This document shows positions 20,140 to 29,506 of a stretch of DNA of 64,000 nt, piece by piece. The stretch is from Anaerofustis stercorihominis (GTDB lineage Bacteria; Bacillota; Clostridia; Eubacteriales; Anaerofustaceae). The DNA lies in the NCBI RefSeq assembly GCF_024623185.1, contig NZ_JANJZK010000002.1, forward strand, positions 62,001-126,000, written 5' to 3'. The notes under the pieces were generated by a model. It ran no database searches. It saw only the letters and a program-made list of their open reading frames with translations, and was not told where the DNA came from. A program made the translations under genes and the position numbers. Each line of letters begins with the position of its first letter. Position 1 is the stretch's first letter.

Positions 20140-22890
20140 ATGAGGCGTTTATGTAAGAAAATAGGAATTGGAATTCTTGCAGTAATTATATCATTATCAA
20201 TTTTATATGTGCCCACAAGTGTTTTTGCTAAAGAAGAAAAAGTATTAAAAGTTGCATTTCCCGAGAGTGCGGGAATAAATGAGGTCTATGAAAATGGTTC
20301 TTATGGAGGAAGTGTATACGACTGGCTTATGGAAATTTCAAAGTACACGGGCTGGAAATATGAATTCGTTACCGGAGATACAAATACTCTTTTAAGTGAT
20401 ATGATGAAAGGTAAATATGATATAATGGGGGGAATGTTATATCAAAAGGAGCTGGAAAAGTATTTTTGCTATCCCGAATATACAATGGGAAGTAATTATT
20501 CTCTGCTTATTTATCCTAAAGAGGATGATAGCATAAAAGGATTTGACATTAGTACTTTAAACGGAAAAACTATAGGTGTTTTTGAAAAAGCCGATTATAA
20601 AATTAAAAGACTTAAAATATTTTTAGACTCAAATAATGTGAAATGTAAATTAAAGTATTTTGATTTGAAAAATTATGAATCGTGTCTCGAAAAAAAACAA
20701 GCTGATTTGATGCTTGGTTCTGATGTATATATGAATGATAATTATAATGTTGCGGCTAAATTTGCAGCAGATCCTTATTATATCGTTACTTCTTCCAATC
20801 AAAAGGAAATATGTAAAGAATTAAGCAGAGCGATGGAAGAAATTTATTCAGCAAATCCAAATTTTGCCGATGAACTCTATAATAAATATTTTCCTGAAAA
20901 ATATATAAATACAATAAGTTTTTCAAAAAAAGATTTATCATTTATAAAAAGTGCGGGAGAAATCAAGGTTGCAGTATCCGAAGAATTGTATCCTATAAGC
21001 TATAATGATAAAGAAGTGAACGGGATCATACCGGATATAATAAAACTTATATCAAAAAAGAGCAAACTAAAGTTTACTTACGTAACGGCAAAGACTTATG
21101 AGGATGCTTTAAATCTTGTAAAGGAAGGTAAAGCAGATATCCTCGGAGGTTTCTTTGATGACAGTTATTTTGCCGATCAACAAAATTTAATCCTTACAAA
21201 GTCATATATAAATATTGACGGGGTAATACTTAAAAATAAAAATGCTGATACTAAGTTTGAAAATATAACTCAAGCTGTTATAAAAGGCGGGAATACAAAA
21301 TCTACGGATAAAAAAATAAAGCTGGAGTATTATGATAGTTTTGAAGATTGTTTAGATGCGGTCAATAAGGGCGATGTAAGCCAAACCATAATGCCGTCTT
21401 CCATAATGGAAAGTTTATATTTAAAAAACTATTATCCTAATGTTATATATACTTCCAGTGAAAGTTCCAGACCCGGACTTTCCATTGCTTTAAAAAAGGG
21501 AGCCGATTCTCAACTATATAATGTATTGAATAAGACAATAAATAACATTTCCGAGACTGAATCCGGTAATATAAAAAAGAATAATATGGTTTCTATAAGT
21601 GAAAATAAAGTTAGCTTTAAATCATATTATTATTCTAATCCAACTATGGTAATAGTGATAATAGTAGGTTTTATATTATTGGTATCAATAATAGTATTGT
21701 TACTGATATGGTTTAGAATGAAAAATGATGTTATGAAAGTCAAAGTAGCTGAGGCAGAAGCATCTTCCAAAGCTAAATCGGAATTTCTTTCATTGATGTC
21801 TCATGAGATAAGAACACCTATAAATGCAATCATAGGTCTTACAAATATCAATATGATGAATAAAGATTTACCCGAACATTTAAAAAAGAATTTAGTGAAA
21901 ATCGATTCATCCGCGCAATTCTTGCTGTCTTTGGTAAATGATATCCTTGACATGTCTAAAATTCAAAATTATAAAATGATAATCAACAATCAGTGTTTTG
22001 ATATGTTTAAGGTTACAAAGGATATAGATGAATTATTTATATCTAAAAAAGAAGAGAAGAATATTAAATTTACTTTTGATATTGAACTTAAGAATAAATA
22101 CTTTATGGGTGATAGTGTAAGGATTAAACAAATCATCTCAAATATAGTTTCCAATGCCTTTAAATTCACCGAAGAAAACGGAGAAATAATTTTAACTATC
22201 AGAGAAGAAGTTAAAGAGGATAATACATCTGATGTATTCTTTAGCATAAAAGATAATGGTATAGGTATCAAAGAAGATAAATTAAATAAAATATTTGATG
22301 CTTTTGAACAGGTCTCTATAAATTATAATAATGAAGCCGGTACGGGACTTGGATTATTTATATGTAATCATTTGGTTACACTTATGGACGGAGAGCTTAA
22401 GGTGGAAAGTAAAGAGGGAGAAGGTTCCGATTTTTATTTTACATTAAATCTGCCTATTGTTAATGAAAAAGATGTAGAAGAAGAAATATCAAATAATGAT
22501 ATTTCAAAATTGGAAGATAAGAGGATACTTATTGCCGAAGACAATGATTTGAATGCGGAAATAGTTATTTCACTTCTTGAAATGAATAATATAAAGGTTG
22601 ACAGGGCTTCTAACGGTGAAGAAGCTGTCAGAATGTTTAAAGATAGTGAAGATAATCATTATGATATGATTTTAATGGATATAAAAATGCCTAAAAAAGA
22701 TGGGATTATGACCACGAAAGAAATCAGAAGTATTGATAGTGATTATGCAAAACAAATTCCTATAATCGCAATGACTGCTAATACTTTTGAAGAAGACAGA
22801 AAAAATGCATTAAACGCAGGTATGAATGCTTTCCTATCTAAACCTTTTAATGTAGATGAATTTTATAAAATCATATCTGATACAAAGTAA
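20140..22890 (+). CDS. Hybrid sensor histidine kinase with two extracellular solute-binding domains
   Basis: 916 residues, an EvgS/BvgS-like layout. A signal sequence or membrane anchor (1-30) is followed by two periplasmic-binding-protein type 3 domains (about 37-255 and 270-480), a transmembrane helix (about 501-527), HisKA with SHEIRTPINAIIG (H555), HATPase_c with NGIGI and GTGLGLF, and a receiver domain with acidic IAEDND and phospho-acceptor D847 in LMDIKMP. It should sense an amino acid or similar solute outside and phosphorylate its own receiver. No HPt domain is seen in the protein, and no response regulator lies nearby, so the output partner must be elsewhere. It stands alone between terminators. 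Confidence 0.92.
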   Translation: MRRLCKKIGIGILAVIISLSILYVPTSVFAKEEKVLKVAFPESAGINEVYENGSYGGSVYDWLMEISKYTGWKYEFVTGDTNTLLSDMMKGKYDIMGGMLYQKELEKYFCYPEYTMGSNYSLLIYPKEDDSIKGFDISTLNGKTIGVFEKADYKIKRLKIFLDSNNVKCKLKYFDLKNYESCLEKKQADLMLGSDVYMNDNYNVAAKFAADPYYIVTSSNQKEICKELSRAMEEIYSANPNFADELYNKYFPEKYINTISFSKKDLSFIKSAGEIKVAVSEELYPISYNDKEVNGIIPDIIKLISKKSKLKFTYVTAKTYEDALNLVKEGKADILGGFFDDSYFADQQNLILTKSYINIDGVILKNKNADTKFENITQAVIKGGNTKSTDKKIKLEYYDSFEDCLDAVNKGDVSQTIMPSSIMESLYLKNYYPNVIYTSSESSRPGLSIALKKGADSQLYNVLNKTINNISETESGNIKKNNMVSISENKVSFKSYYYSNPTMVIVIIVGFILLVSIIVLLLIWFRMKNDVMKVKVAEAEASSKAKSEFLSLMSHEIRTPINAIIGLTNINMMNKDLPEHLKKNLVKIDSSAQFLLSLVNDILDMSKIQNYKMIINNQCFDMFKVTKDIDELFISKKEEKNIKFTFDIELKNKYFMGDSVRIKQIISNIVSNAFKFTEENGEIILTIREEVKEDNTSDVFFSIKDNGIGIKEDKLNKIFDAFEQVSINYNNEAGTGLGLFICNHLVTLMDGELKVESKEGEGSDFYFTLNLPIVNEKDVEEEISNNDISKLEDKRILIAEDNDLNAEIVISLLEMNNIKVDRASNGEEAVRMFKDSEDNHYDMILMDIKMPKKDGIMTTKEIRSIDSDYAKQIPIIAMTANTFEEDRKNALNAGMNAFLSKPFNVDEFYKIISDTK

Positions 22891-22896
22891 ATATAT

Positions 22897-22930
22897 AAAA
22901 GCCTGGATTTAAGTTCAGGCTTTTATTTTA
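22897..22930 (+). terminator. Intrinsic terminator after the first hybrid kinase
   Basis: AAAAGCCTG (22897-22905), a 10-base loop and CAGGCTTTTATTTT. Confidence 0.85.
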
Positions 22931-23044
22931 TATGATATATAGTAAATAAATATCATTATTTATGTTTTTTCTTTGTTTTTAGTGTTCATAATGGTATAAG
23001 TTAATGATAGAGCTCATTTTTTCTTTTACTTAGAATATTTCATA

Positions 23045-23053
23045 TGTTATAAT
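23045..23053 (+). promoter_or_regulatory. Extended -10 promoter of the EIIC-kinase gene
   Basis: TG at 23045-23046, one base, then TATAAT at 23048-23053 forms an extended -10 element. The -35 region (TTTACT at 23025-23030) is poor, as often seen with extended -10 promoters. Confidence 0.5.
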
Positions 23054-23083
23054 TACTTTATATAAAAAAGGGGATATCAACTT

Positions 23084-25981
23084 ATGAAGATGCAGGCACT
23101 GAAAAACAAACTTCTTTATTTAGCTGAAAAGTTCGAACAAGTCAAGTTTATCCAAGCCATTAGACGTGGTTTTATTTTTATGATACCTATAATAATGGTA
23201 TATTCATTTTCATCTGTTATACTATCTATTCCTATTCCTGCTTATCAAGCTTGGCTTCAAAGTGCAAATATTAGATTTTTATTTGATATAGTAACTTTAT
23301 TAAATTCTGCAACTACATCATATTTTTCTATATTACTGGTTTTTTCCATATCCTGGTCTTATGCGGAAATTTTAAATATTAAAAACGGCAAAAGCTTTAT
23401 TCCATTCGCAGCTTGTGCTTCTTTTTTTCTTATGCTTGGAGTATCAAGTGAAAACTTTGATATTTCATATTTAGGTGCTCCGGGGACTTTTTCGGCTATA
23501 TTATCCGCTGTTGTATCTGTGAAGTTGTTTGACAAAATCAACAGGCTTAATATTTTAAAAATAAAAGACAGCGATAACTCTTTTATTTTGAATAAAATGA
23601 TAATTTCCATATTTCCGATAGCGATAATACTTATTATATTTGCGGTGTTCAGTTATATCATTTTTGCTTTAAGCGGCGGAAGTCTTCAAAATATCTTAGC
23701 TGATTTATTATATGATTTTTTTCAGCTGATAGGGGTCCATAAGCTTATTCAAGGTATTGTATATATGCTTATGATACAGTCTCTTTGGTTTTTTGGAGTT
23801 CATGGAACGTATTTACTATACCAAGTAAATGATGTTTATTTGAATGATTTATTAAATTTAAATATTCAGGCTTTGTCCAATGGACTTGTACCGCATGAAA
23901 TTGTCAATACTGTGTTCTTGAATTCTTTTGTTAATATTGGAGGCTGCGGTGCTACTTTAGCACTTGTAATAATATTTTTAATAATCAATAAAAAGAAAGA
24001 AAATGTTCATAAAATATCAAAATTCGGATTTATACCTTCTCTTTTCAATATAAATGAAATCATAACTTACGGTGTTCCCGTTATTTTTAATCCTATATTT
24101 TGTATTCCTTTCCTGATTGCTCCCGTAGTAAATTTAGTAATTAGCTATTTTGCAACCATTATAGGGTTTATTCCCGTAATCACACAAAATGTAAACTGGG
24201 CTTGTCCTATATTTGTAAGCGGATACCTTTCTACTCAAAGTGTTAATGGTATCATACTTCAAATTGCCCTGATAGTCATTGATATACTTATATATATTCC
24301 TTTTGTAAATTTATATAACAGTAAAAAAGAACTGGAAGAGCTGTTTACGGAAAGTGACATAGAAAATATCAAGACTTTAAAAGAGGCTGAACATGATAGA
24401 GTTAGGCTGATAAATTCACTCAGTGATATGTACTACGCTGTGTTTGAGCTTAATTTGGAAAGTGAGCAATGTGTAAAAGTTAAAATCAAAGATGAATACG
24501 ACAGTGACTTTGATATTATAAATAATTTCTTTGAGTATGCGGATTGTTTTATTAAAGAAAATGTATCTGAAGATGAGCAAAAAGATTTACTTGAATTGCT
24601 GGATAAAAAGAACTTTATAAAAGCTTTAATCGAACATGAGGGAGTACTTGAAATAGAATATCAATGTAATTATAACGGTAAAAAGATATGGAGCAGGGTA
24701 GGTTATATACTATCTGAAATAAAAGATGATAAACCGTATATGGTTACGGTTACCATGAGGAATGTAAGTGATATCAAAACTAAGCAGGAGGCTCATAATC
24801 AGGCTTTGAAAGACGCCTATGAAATGGCAAGGAATGCTAATAATGCAAAGACGGATTTCTTATCCAGCATGTCTCATGACATAAGGACTCCTATGAATGC
24901 AATAATGGGAATGACGGTCATCGCTAAAAACAATAAGGATAACGCTGAAAAGCTTGATGATTGTTTGGATAAGATTGCGTCTTCTTCCAATCATTTGCTA
25001 GATTTAATAAACGATGTGCTTGATATGTCTAAAATAGAAAGCGGGAAAGTAACGTTAAATGAAGAGCCTTTGGATTTGGATGATATTATCGACGATATAT
25101 TAAATATTATTTTACCGGCTGCAAGGGATAAGCATATAGCCGTTGAATTGAAAAAAGAGATGCCCCATGCTTTTGTTCTTGGGGATGTTCTTCGTATCAA
25201 TCAAGTATTTTTAAATATATTAAGCAATGCGGTTAAGTTTACTCCCGAAAATGGAAAAATAGATATTTTGATTAAAGAAATAGAGCCCGAGTATAAAAAT
25301 TATTACAGTTATGAATTTAGATTTACAGATAACGGTATCGGGATGAGCGATGAGTTCATAAGTAAAATATTCACACCTTTTGCAAGGTCCGAAGAATCAG
25401 TTATTAAAAATGTAGAGGGAACCGGTCTTGGTATGTCTATCGTAAAGAATATAGTTGATATGATGAACGGCGAAATTTATGTTAAGAGTAAGCTTAATAT
25501 TGGAAGTGAATTCACTGTTGTTCTTCATCTAAAGCCTCAGTCTGATATGAAAAGTAAAACAGTTAAAAAGGATAGTGTAGATAATAAAAATTACGATTTT
25601 AAAGGTAAGAAAATCCTTATTGTAGAGGATAATAAACTAAATATGGATATAGCTTTTGAAATAATCGGTTACACCGGGGCGAGTATAGAAAAGGCAGAGA
25701 ATGGGAAAGAGGCTTATGAAAAATATATCATGAAAAAAGAGAATTATTATGATTTGATAATAATGGATATCAGGATGCCGATAATGAACGGATATGAAGC
25801 CACGGAAAAAATCAGAAATGCAGGAAGATCTGACAGTAAAACAGTTCCTATAATCGCAATGACGGCAGATGCTTTCAGCGATGATATAAGAAAAGCAAAA
25901 GAAGCGGGAATGAATGCTCATATAACCAAACCTTTTGACATCAATAAGCTAATGTCTGCTATGAATGAAATATTAAAATAA
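23084..25981 (+). CDS. PTS EIIC membrane domain fused to a hybrid histidine kinase
   Basis: 965 residues. Residues 1 to about 430 are a ten-helix PTS EIIC domain of the lactose/cellobiose family (FIQAIRRGFIFMIPIIMVYS, SLWFFGVHGTYLLYQVND, GGCGATLAL). No EIIA or EIIB part is seen. A PAS-like domain follows (about 445-575), then HisKA with SHDIRTPMNAIMG (H598), HATPase_c (NGIGMSDEF, GTGLGMSIV) and a receiver with IVEDNK and D895 in MDIRMP. EIIC domains transport phosphorylated sugars; here the absence of partner domains suggests the channel is used as a sugar sensor that drives the kinase. The domain identities are clear; the sensing role is inferred. No HPt domain or partner regulator is adjacent. 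Confidence 0.9.
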   Translation: MKMQALKNKLLYLAEKFEQVKFIQAIRRGFIFMIPIIMVYSFSSVILSIPIPAYQAWLQSANIRFLFDIVTLLNSATTSYFSILLVFSISWSYAEILNIKNGKSFIPFAACASFFLMLGVSSENFDISYLGAPGTFSAILSAVVSVKLFDKINRLNILKIKDSDNSFILNKMIISIFPIAIILIIFAVFSYIIFALSGGSLQNILADLLYDFFQLIGVHKLIQGIVYMLMIQSLWFFGVHGTYLLYQVNDVYLNDLLNLNIQALSNGLVPHEIVNTVFLNSFVNIGGCGATLALVIIFLIINKKKENVHKISKFGFIPSLFNINEIITYGVPVIFNPIFCIPFLIAPVVNLVISYFATIIGFIPVITQNVNWACPIFVSGYLSTQSVNGIILQIALIVIDILIYIPFVNLYNSKKELEELFTESDIENIKTLKEAEHDRVRLINSLSDMYYAVFELNLESEQCVKVKIKDEYDSDFDIINNFFEYADCFIKENVSEDEQKDLLELLDKKNFIKALIEHEGVLEIEYQCNYNGKKIWSRVGYILSEIKDDKPYMVTVTMRNVSDIKTKQEAHNQALKDAYEMARNANNAKTDFLSSMSHDIRTPMNAIMGMTVIAKNNKDNAEKLDDCLDKIASSSNHLLDLINDVLDMSKIESGKVTLNEEPLDLDDIIDDILNIILPAARDKHIAVELKKEMPHAFVLGDVLRINQVFLNILSNAVKFTPENGKIDILIKEIEPEYKNYYSYEFRFTDNGIGMSDEFISKIFTPFARSEESVIKNVEGTGLGMSIVKNIVDMMNGEIYVKSKLNIGSEFTVVLHLKPQSDMKSKTVKKDSVDNKNYDFKGKKILIVEDNKLNMDIAFEIIGYTGASIEKAENGKEAYEKYIMKKENYYDLIIMDIRMPIMNGYEATEKIRNAGRSDSKTVPIIAMTADAFSDDIRKAKEAGMNAHITKPFDINKLMSAMNEILK

Positions 25982-26007
25982 GAGGTATCATGCCTCTTAT
26001 TTTTTTA
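25977..26007 (+). terminator. Intrinsic terminator overlapping the stop codon
   Basis: AATAAGAGG (25977-25985), 7-base loop, CCTCTTATTTTTTT. The TAA stop at 25979-25981 is in the stem. Confidence 0.88.
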
Positions 26008-26054
26008 ATTAATTGTAAATGATACTTATATTAAGTACCATAATCATTTAAAAC

Positions 26055-26083
26055 TTGACAATAATCGATAAACATGGTAAAAA
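26055..26083 (+). promoter_or_regulatory. Promoter of the lysine-riboswitch transcript
   Basis: A consensus TTGACA (26055-26060), 17 bases, and TAAAAA (26078-26083) preceded by TGG, an extended -10. The aptamer starts about 20 bases downstream. Confidence 0.7.
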
Positions 26084-26101
26084 TTAATAGTAAGTGTAAA
26101 A

Positions 26102-26260
26102 TGATAGAGGTGCGGTGTTCATCAGTATTATATAATGGAATTGCGGTAATTTTATATAAGAAAGGGGATACTGCCGAAGGGGTTATTTTTACCGAAGAAA
26201 TAAGTCCTGGTATATTATAGAATATGTAATGTACTGTCACAAAGATGTGGAGCGCTATCC
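26102..26260 (+). ncRNA. Lysine riboswitch (L-box) aptamer
   Basis: The conserved L-box core is readable: AGAGGTGC after P1 (26105 on), GAAAGGGG with ACTGCCGAAGG (26159-26180), TACCGAAG, a CCTGG segment, ACTGTCAC (26233-26240) and GGAGCGCTATC (26249-26259). GATAG at 26103-26107 pairs with CTATC at 26255-26259 as helix P1. Lysine binding normally favours a downstream terminator, which is present at 26275-26320. The target is the NhaC-family transporter at 26429, matching the lysine-responsive NhaC-like importers (LysW) predicted from comparative genomics. Confidence 0.93.
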
Positions 26261-26274
26261 TAAAGCAAATAATT

Positions 26275-26320
26275 GCCATAAATGCGTTTTACTTTTTTGT
26301 ATGTCATTTATGGCTTTTTT
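26275..26320 (+). terminator. Regulated terminator of the lysine riboswitch
   Basis: GCCATAAATG (26275-26284) and CATTTATGGC (26305-26314) form a 10-bp stem followed by six T. It lies 15 bases after the aptamer and 108 bases before the gene. The stretch from 26321 to the start codon shows nothing else beyond AAAGGGG as ribosome site. Confidence 0.85.
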
Positions 26321-26428
26321 AGTTGTTGGCAGCGTTTGACTAAAAATAATTTTTATATGTCTTTATTTCTTAATTAAGATAATTCATGAACGTAATGCTG
26401 CAAAGTATAAAAATTAAAGGGGTTTAAT

Positions 26429-28033
26429 ATGAAATCATCAAAGAAAAAGATCTATACCGGTCTTGCTAGTTTTATTTTTATTATAATGCTGGCTTTTCCG
26501 ATTTTAGGTGCCGAAGCAAGTGAGGCAAAACCGGCTATGTACGCTACTATATGGTCATTACTTCCTCCGCTTATTGCGATCATACTTGCTTTGATCACCA
26601 AAGAAGTTTACAGTTCTCTGTTTATAGGTATTTTAATCGGAGGAGTGTTTTACGCAGGAGGACAATTTGAAGGAACTGTAACACACATACTTAATGACGG
26701 GATAGTCAAAGTATTATCGGATAGTTACAATGTGGGGATATTGATATTCCTTGTAATTCTCGGTGCAATGGTTGCACTCATGAACAAGGCGGGCGGTTCC
26801 GCCGCATTCGGTAACTGGGCAAGTAAACACATCAAAACCAGAGTAGGCGCACAGCTTGCAACAATCGCACTTGGGGTACTCATATTCGTAGACGATTATT
26901 TTAACTGTTTAACAGTCGGCAGCGTTATGCGTCCTATTACGGATAAACATAAAGTTTCCCGTGCAAAACTTGCATATCTTATAGATGCTACCGCAGCACC
27001 TGTTTGTATAATTGCTCCTATTTCTTCCTGGGCGGCAGCCGTTACGGGTTTTGTAAAAGGTGCAGACGGCTTTTCCATATTTATAAAGGCAATTCCATAT
27101 AACTTTTATGCACTTCTTACTATAGTAATGATGATCAGCTTAGTACTTATGAAAGTTGATTTCGGTTCAATGAAGAAGCATGAAGATAATGCTTCAAAGG
27201 GAGATTTGCATTCTATATTAAATTCCGGATATGTCGATGAAGTTGAGGACGAAGTAAATGAAAAAGGTAGAGTAATCGACCTTGTGATACCTGTTTTGAC
27301 TCTAATTGTCTGCTGTTTGATTGGGATGATTTACAGCGGAGGCTTCTTTGAAGGTACAAGCTTTGTAGAGTCTTTCTCTAACAGTGACGCTTCGGTAGGA
27401 TTATCTCTTGGAAGTATGTTTGCTCTTGTAATAACCATTGCTTTATATGTATTCAGAAAAGTACTTAATTTCAGAGAATGCATGGATTGTATACCGGAAG
27501 GATTTAAAGCTATGGTTCCTGCAATCTTGATTTTAACATTTGCATGGTCATTAAAGGCTATGACAGACAGCTTGGGAGCCGGTGTATTCGTTGCAGACTT
27601 TGTTCAGCACAGTGCTAAAGGATTTATGAATTTCCTTCCTGCAATCATATTCTTGGTTGGCTGTTTCCTTGCTTTTGCGACAGGTACTTCATGGGGAACA
27701 TTTGGTATATTGATACCTATAGTCGTTGATGTATTTGCAAATAATCCTACACTTATGATTATTTCCATTTCTGCTTGTATGGCAGGTGCAGTATGCGGAG
27801 ACCACTGTTCTCCTATTTCAGATACTACTATCATGGCGTCAGCCGGGGCTAGGTGTAATCACGTCAACCATGTATCCACCCAGCTTCCTTATGCTATTAC
27901 GGCGGCTGTAATATCTTTTGTAACTTACATAGTGGCAGGATTTACACAAAGTGCATTGATATCACTTCCTGTAGGTATAATCTTAATGATTTGTGTATTA
28001 TATTTCTTTAAGAGAAAAAATGCCAATGCTTAA
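26429..28033 (+). CDS. NhaC-family antiporter, probable lysine transporter
   Basis: 534 residues with about 12 hydrophobic helices and no obvious soluble domain; the first helix may be a signal anchor. Family features include VALMNKAGGSAAFGNWA, FVDDYFNCLTVGSVMRP and the GDHCSPISDTTIMASAGA block near residue 455, all typical of the NhaC superfamily. The family covers Na+/H+ antiporters and amino-acid or organic-acid exchangers. The lysine riboswitch directly upstream is the best clue to substrate, so lysine uptake is inferred. It is followed by a strong terminator. Confidence 0.88.
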   Translation: MKSSKKKIYTGLASFIFIIMLAFPILGAEASEAKPAMYATIWSLLPPLIAIILALITKEVYSSLFIGILIGGVFYAGGQFEGTVTHILNDGIVKVLSDSYNVGILIFLVILGAMVALMNKAGGSAAFGNWASKHIKTRVGAQLATIALGVLIFVDDYFNCLTVGSVMRPITDKHKVSRAKLAYLIDATAAPVCIIAPISSWAAAVTGFVKGADGFSIFIKAIPYNFYALLTIVMMISLVLMKVDFGSMKKHEDNASKGDLHSILNSGYVDEVEDEVNEKGRVIDLVIPVLTLIVCCLIGMIYSGGFFEGTSFVESFSNSDASVGLSLGSMFALVITIALYVFRKVLNFRECMDCIPEGFKAMVPAILILTFAWSLKAMTDSLGAGVFVADFVQHSAKGFMNFLPAIIFLVGCFLAFATGTSWGTFGILIPIVVDVFANNPTLMIISISACMAGAVCGDHCSPISDTTIMASAGARCNHVNHVSTQLPYAITAAVISFVTYIVAGFTQSALISLPVGIILMICVLYFFKRKNANA

Positions 28034-28044
28034 GTAAATTGTTT

Positions 28045-28070
28045 AAAGACACCTATATAGGTGTCTTTTT
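28045..28070 (+). terminator. Intrinsic terminator after the NhaC-type gene
   Basis: AAAGACACCTAT directly followed by ATAGGTGTCTTTTT, a near-perfect inverted repeat. Confidence 0.9.
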
Positions 28071-28143
28071 GATTTATTTTAACTATGTAATAAAATATAG
28101 TAAAAAAGATTATGAAACTTTAATTTAATAAATATTTTGAATA

Positions 28144-28172
28144 TTGAAAAAAATGTGAGATTATGCTAATAT
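28144..28172 (+). promoter_or_regulatory. Probable promoter of the amino-acid ABC binding-protein gene
   Basis: TTGAAA (28144-28149), 17 bases, TAATAT (28167-28172), 58 bases before the start. Confidence 0.55.
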
Positions 28173-28230
28173 AAAAGAGCTTAAGTATTTTAGGCGTATA
28201 AAATTTAAAGGGTGAAAGGATATTAAGATT

Positions 28231-29040
28231 ATGAAAAAGAAATTAGCTTTGGTACTTGCTTTATTCATGGTAGCCGGACTTACTTTATTCGGATGCGGAA
28301 GCAAAGACGAAAATGCAAAAAATGATGAAAAAACATTTGTGGTAGGCTTCGATGCGGAATTCCCTCCATACGGTTATAAAGATGATGACGGAAACTATAT
28401 AGGTTTTGACCTTGATTTGGCACAGGAAGTTTGCGATCGTAACGGCTGGACGCTAAAAAAACAACCTGTTGACTGGGATTCAAAGGATATGGAAATCGAT
28501 TCGGGAACGATTGATTGTATTTGGAACGGATTTACAATGAACGGAAGAGAAGATGATTATACATGGACAAAACCATACATAGACAATAAACAAATAATAG
28601 TTGTAAATAAGAAAACAGGGATAAAAAATTTCAAAGGTCTTAAAGGTAAAACTGTAGAAACTCAAAAAGATTCTTCTGCACTTGCTGCACTACAGGGAGA
28701 TCAAAAGAAACTGGCTTCTACTTTTGCTACTTTGACCGAAGTTGCGGATTATAATTCTGCATTTATGGATCTTGAATCAGGTGCATGTGATGCTATTGCA
28801 ATGGATATAGGCGTTGCAAATTATCAAATAAATTCAAGAAAGAATGCTTCTGATTTTATGGTACTTGATGAAGTTATTTCTTCAGAAAAATATGCGGTCG
28901 GTTTCAAAAAAGGTAATACCGAACTTAGAGATAAAGTACAAAAGACTTTGGATGAAATGGCTAAAGACGGAACAGTAAATAAGATTGCAGATAAATATGC
29001 AGACTTCGGTGTTCCGGGTTCACTTTGTATCGGTAAATAG
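28231..29040 (+). CDS. Amino-acid ABC transporter substrate-binding lipoprotein
   Basis: 269 residues. The lipobox LTLFGC puts the lipidated cysteine at residue 22, so the mature protein is tethered outside the membrane. The rest is one type 3 solute-binding domain: FVVGFDAEFPPYGYKDDDGNYIGFDLDLA, WDSKDMEIDSGTIDCIWNGF and the MDIGVANYQI segment. Polar or branched amino acids are typical substrates; which one cannot be told. The permease and ATPase genes follow after a 466-base gap. Confidence 0.93.
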   Translation: MKKKLALVLALFMVAGLTLFGCGSKDENAKNDEKTFVVGFDAEFPPYGYKDDDGNYIGFDLDLAQEVCDRNGWTLKKQPVDWDSKDMEIDSGTIDCIWNGFTMNGREDDYTWTKPYIDNKQIIVVNKKTGIKNFKGLKGKTVETQKDSSALAALQGDQKKLASTFATLTEVADYNSAFMDLESGACDAIAMDIGVANYQINSRKNASDFMVLDEVISSEKYAVGFKKGNTELRDKVQKTLDEMAKDGTVNKIADKYADFGVPGSLCIGK

Positions 29041-29506
29041 TTTTTATATTTGTGTTATTTAAATAACATAAAAAGAATATAAATGATTAAATTTATATTT
29101 AACAGGTATCTATTAAAAGTTAAATATAACGATAATAAAAAGAGAATATAAAAATTTACATAAATCGAATATTTAGATTTAAAGTATATTGCGAGTTTAT
29201 CTTTAAAGGGAAGAATTATAAATTTACTTTTGTCACTGATTTAATAGAGAGTTAGTTATGGATTTGGTATGATGAGTGTTGTTTTTTATAAGTACTATTA
29301 AATTGTTTGGGTGAAATTTGTTATGGGATAGGGTTTTAATATTTTTTGTTTATAGTGATTTGGATTTGATAATGGACTTATCAATATAAAAAATATTATA
29401 ATTTAAATAGTGTAATTATGAAAAATATGATTTTTAAAGCATTTATAATAGACGTATGTAGAAGAGTAATAAATAAGCTTGAAAAAGTATTTAGGAGTAT
29501 AACTGT
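29041..29506. other. Long gap inside the ABC transporter locus
   Basis: The 466 bases hold no convincing gene. A perfect 16-bp palindrome TGTTATTTAAATAACA lies at 29053-29068, just after the binding-protein gene, and may be a weak terminator or protein site. The rest is very AT-rich, with a G/T-rich stretch around 29250-29370. No riboswitch or T-box core was recognised. It presumably sets the excess of binding protein over permease. Confidence 0.5.

Noticed and set aside
16440-26100. Loose similarity among leaders of the LRR gene, the EIIC-kinase gene and the lysine riboswitch (ATGGTATAA-like words)
   Set aside because: Short AT-rich words recur by chance in such leaders; spacing to the promoters differs.
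29041-29506. Riboswitch or T-box in front of the ABC permease
   Set aside because: No conserved T-box, purine, lysine or SAM core was found; only AT-rich sequence and one palindrome.
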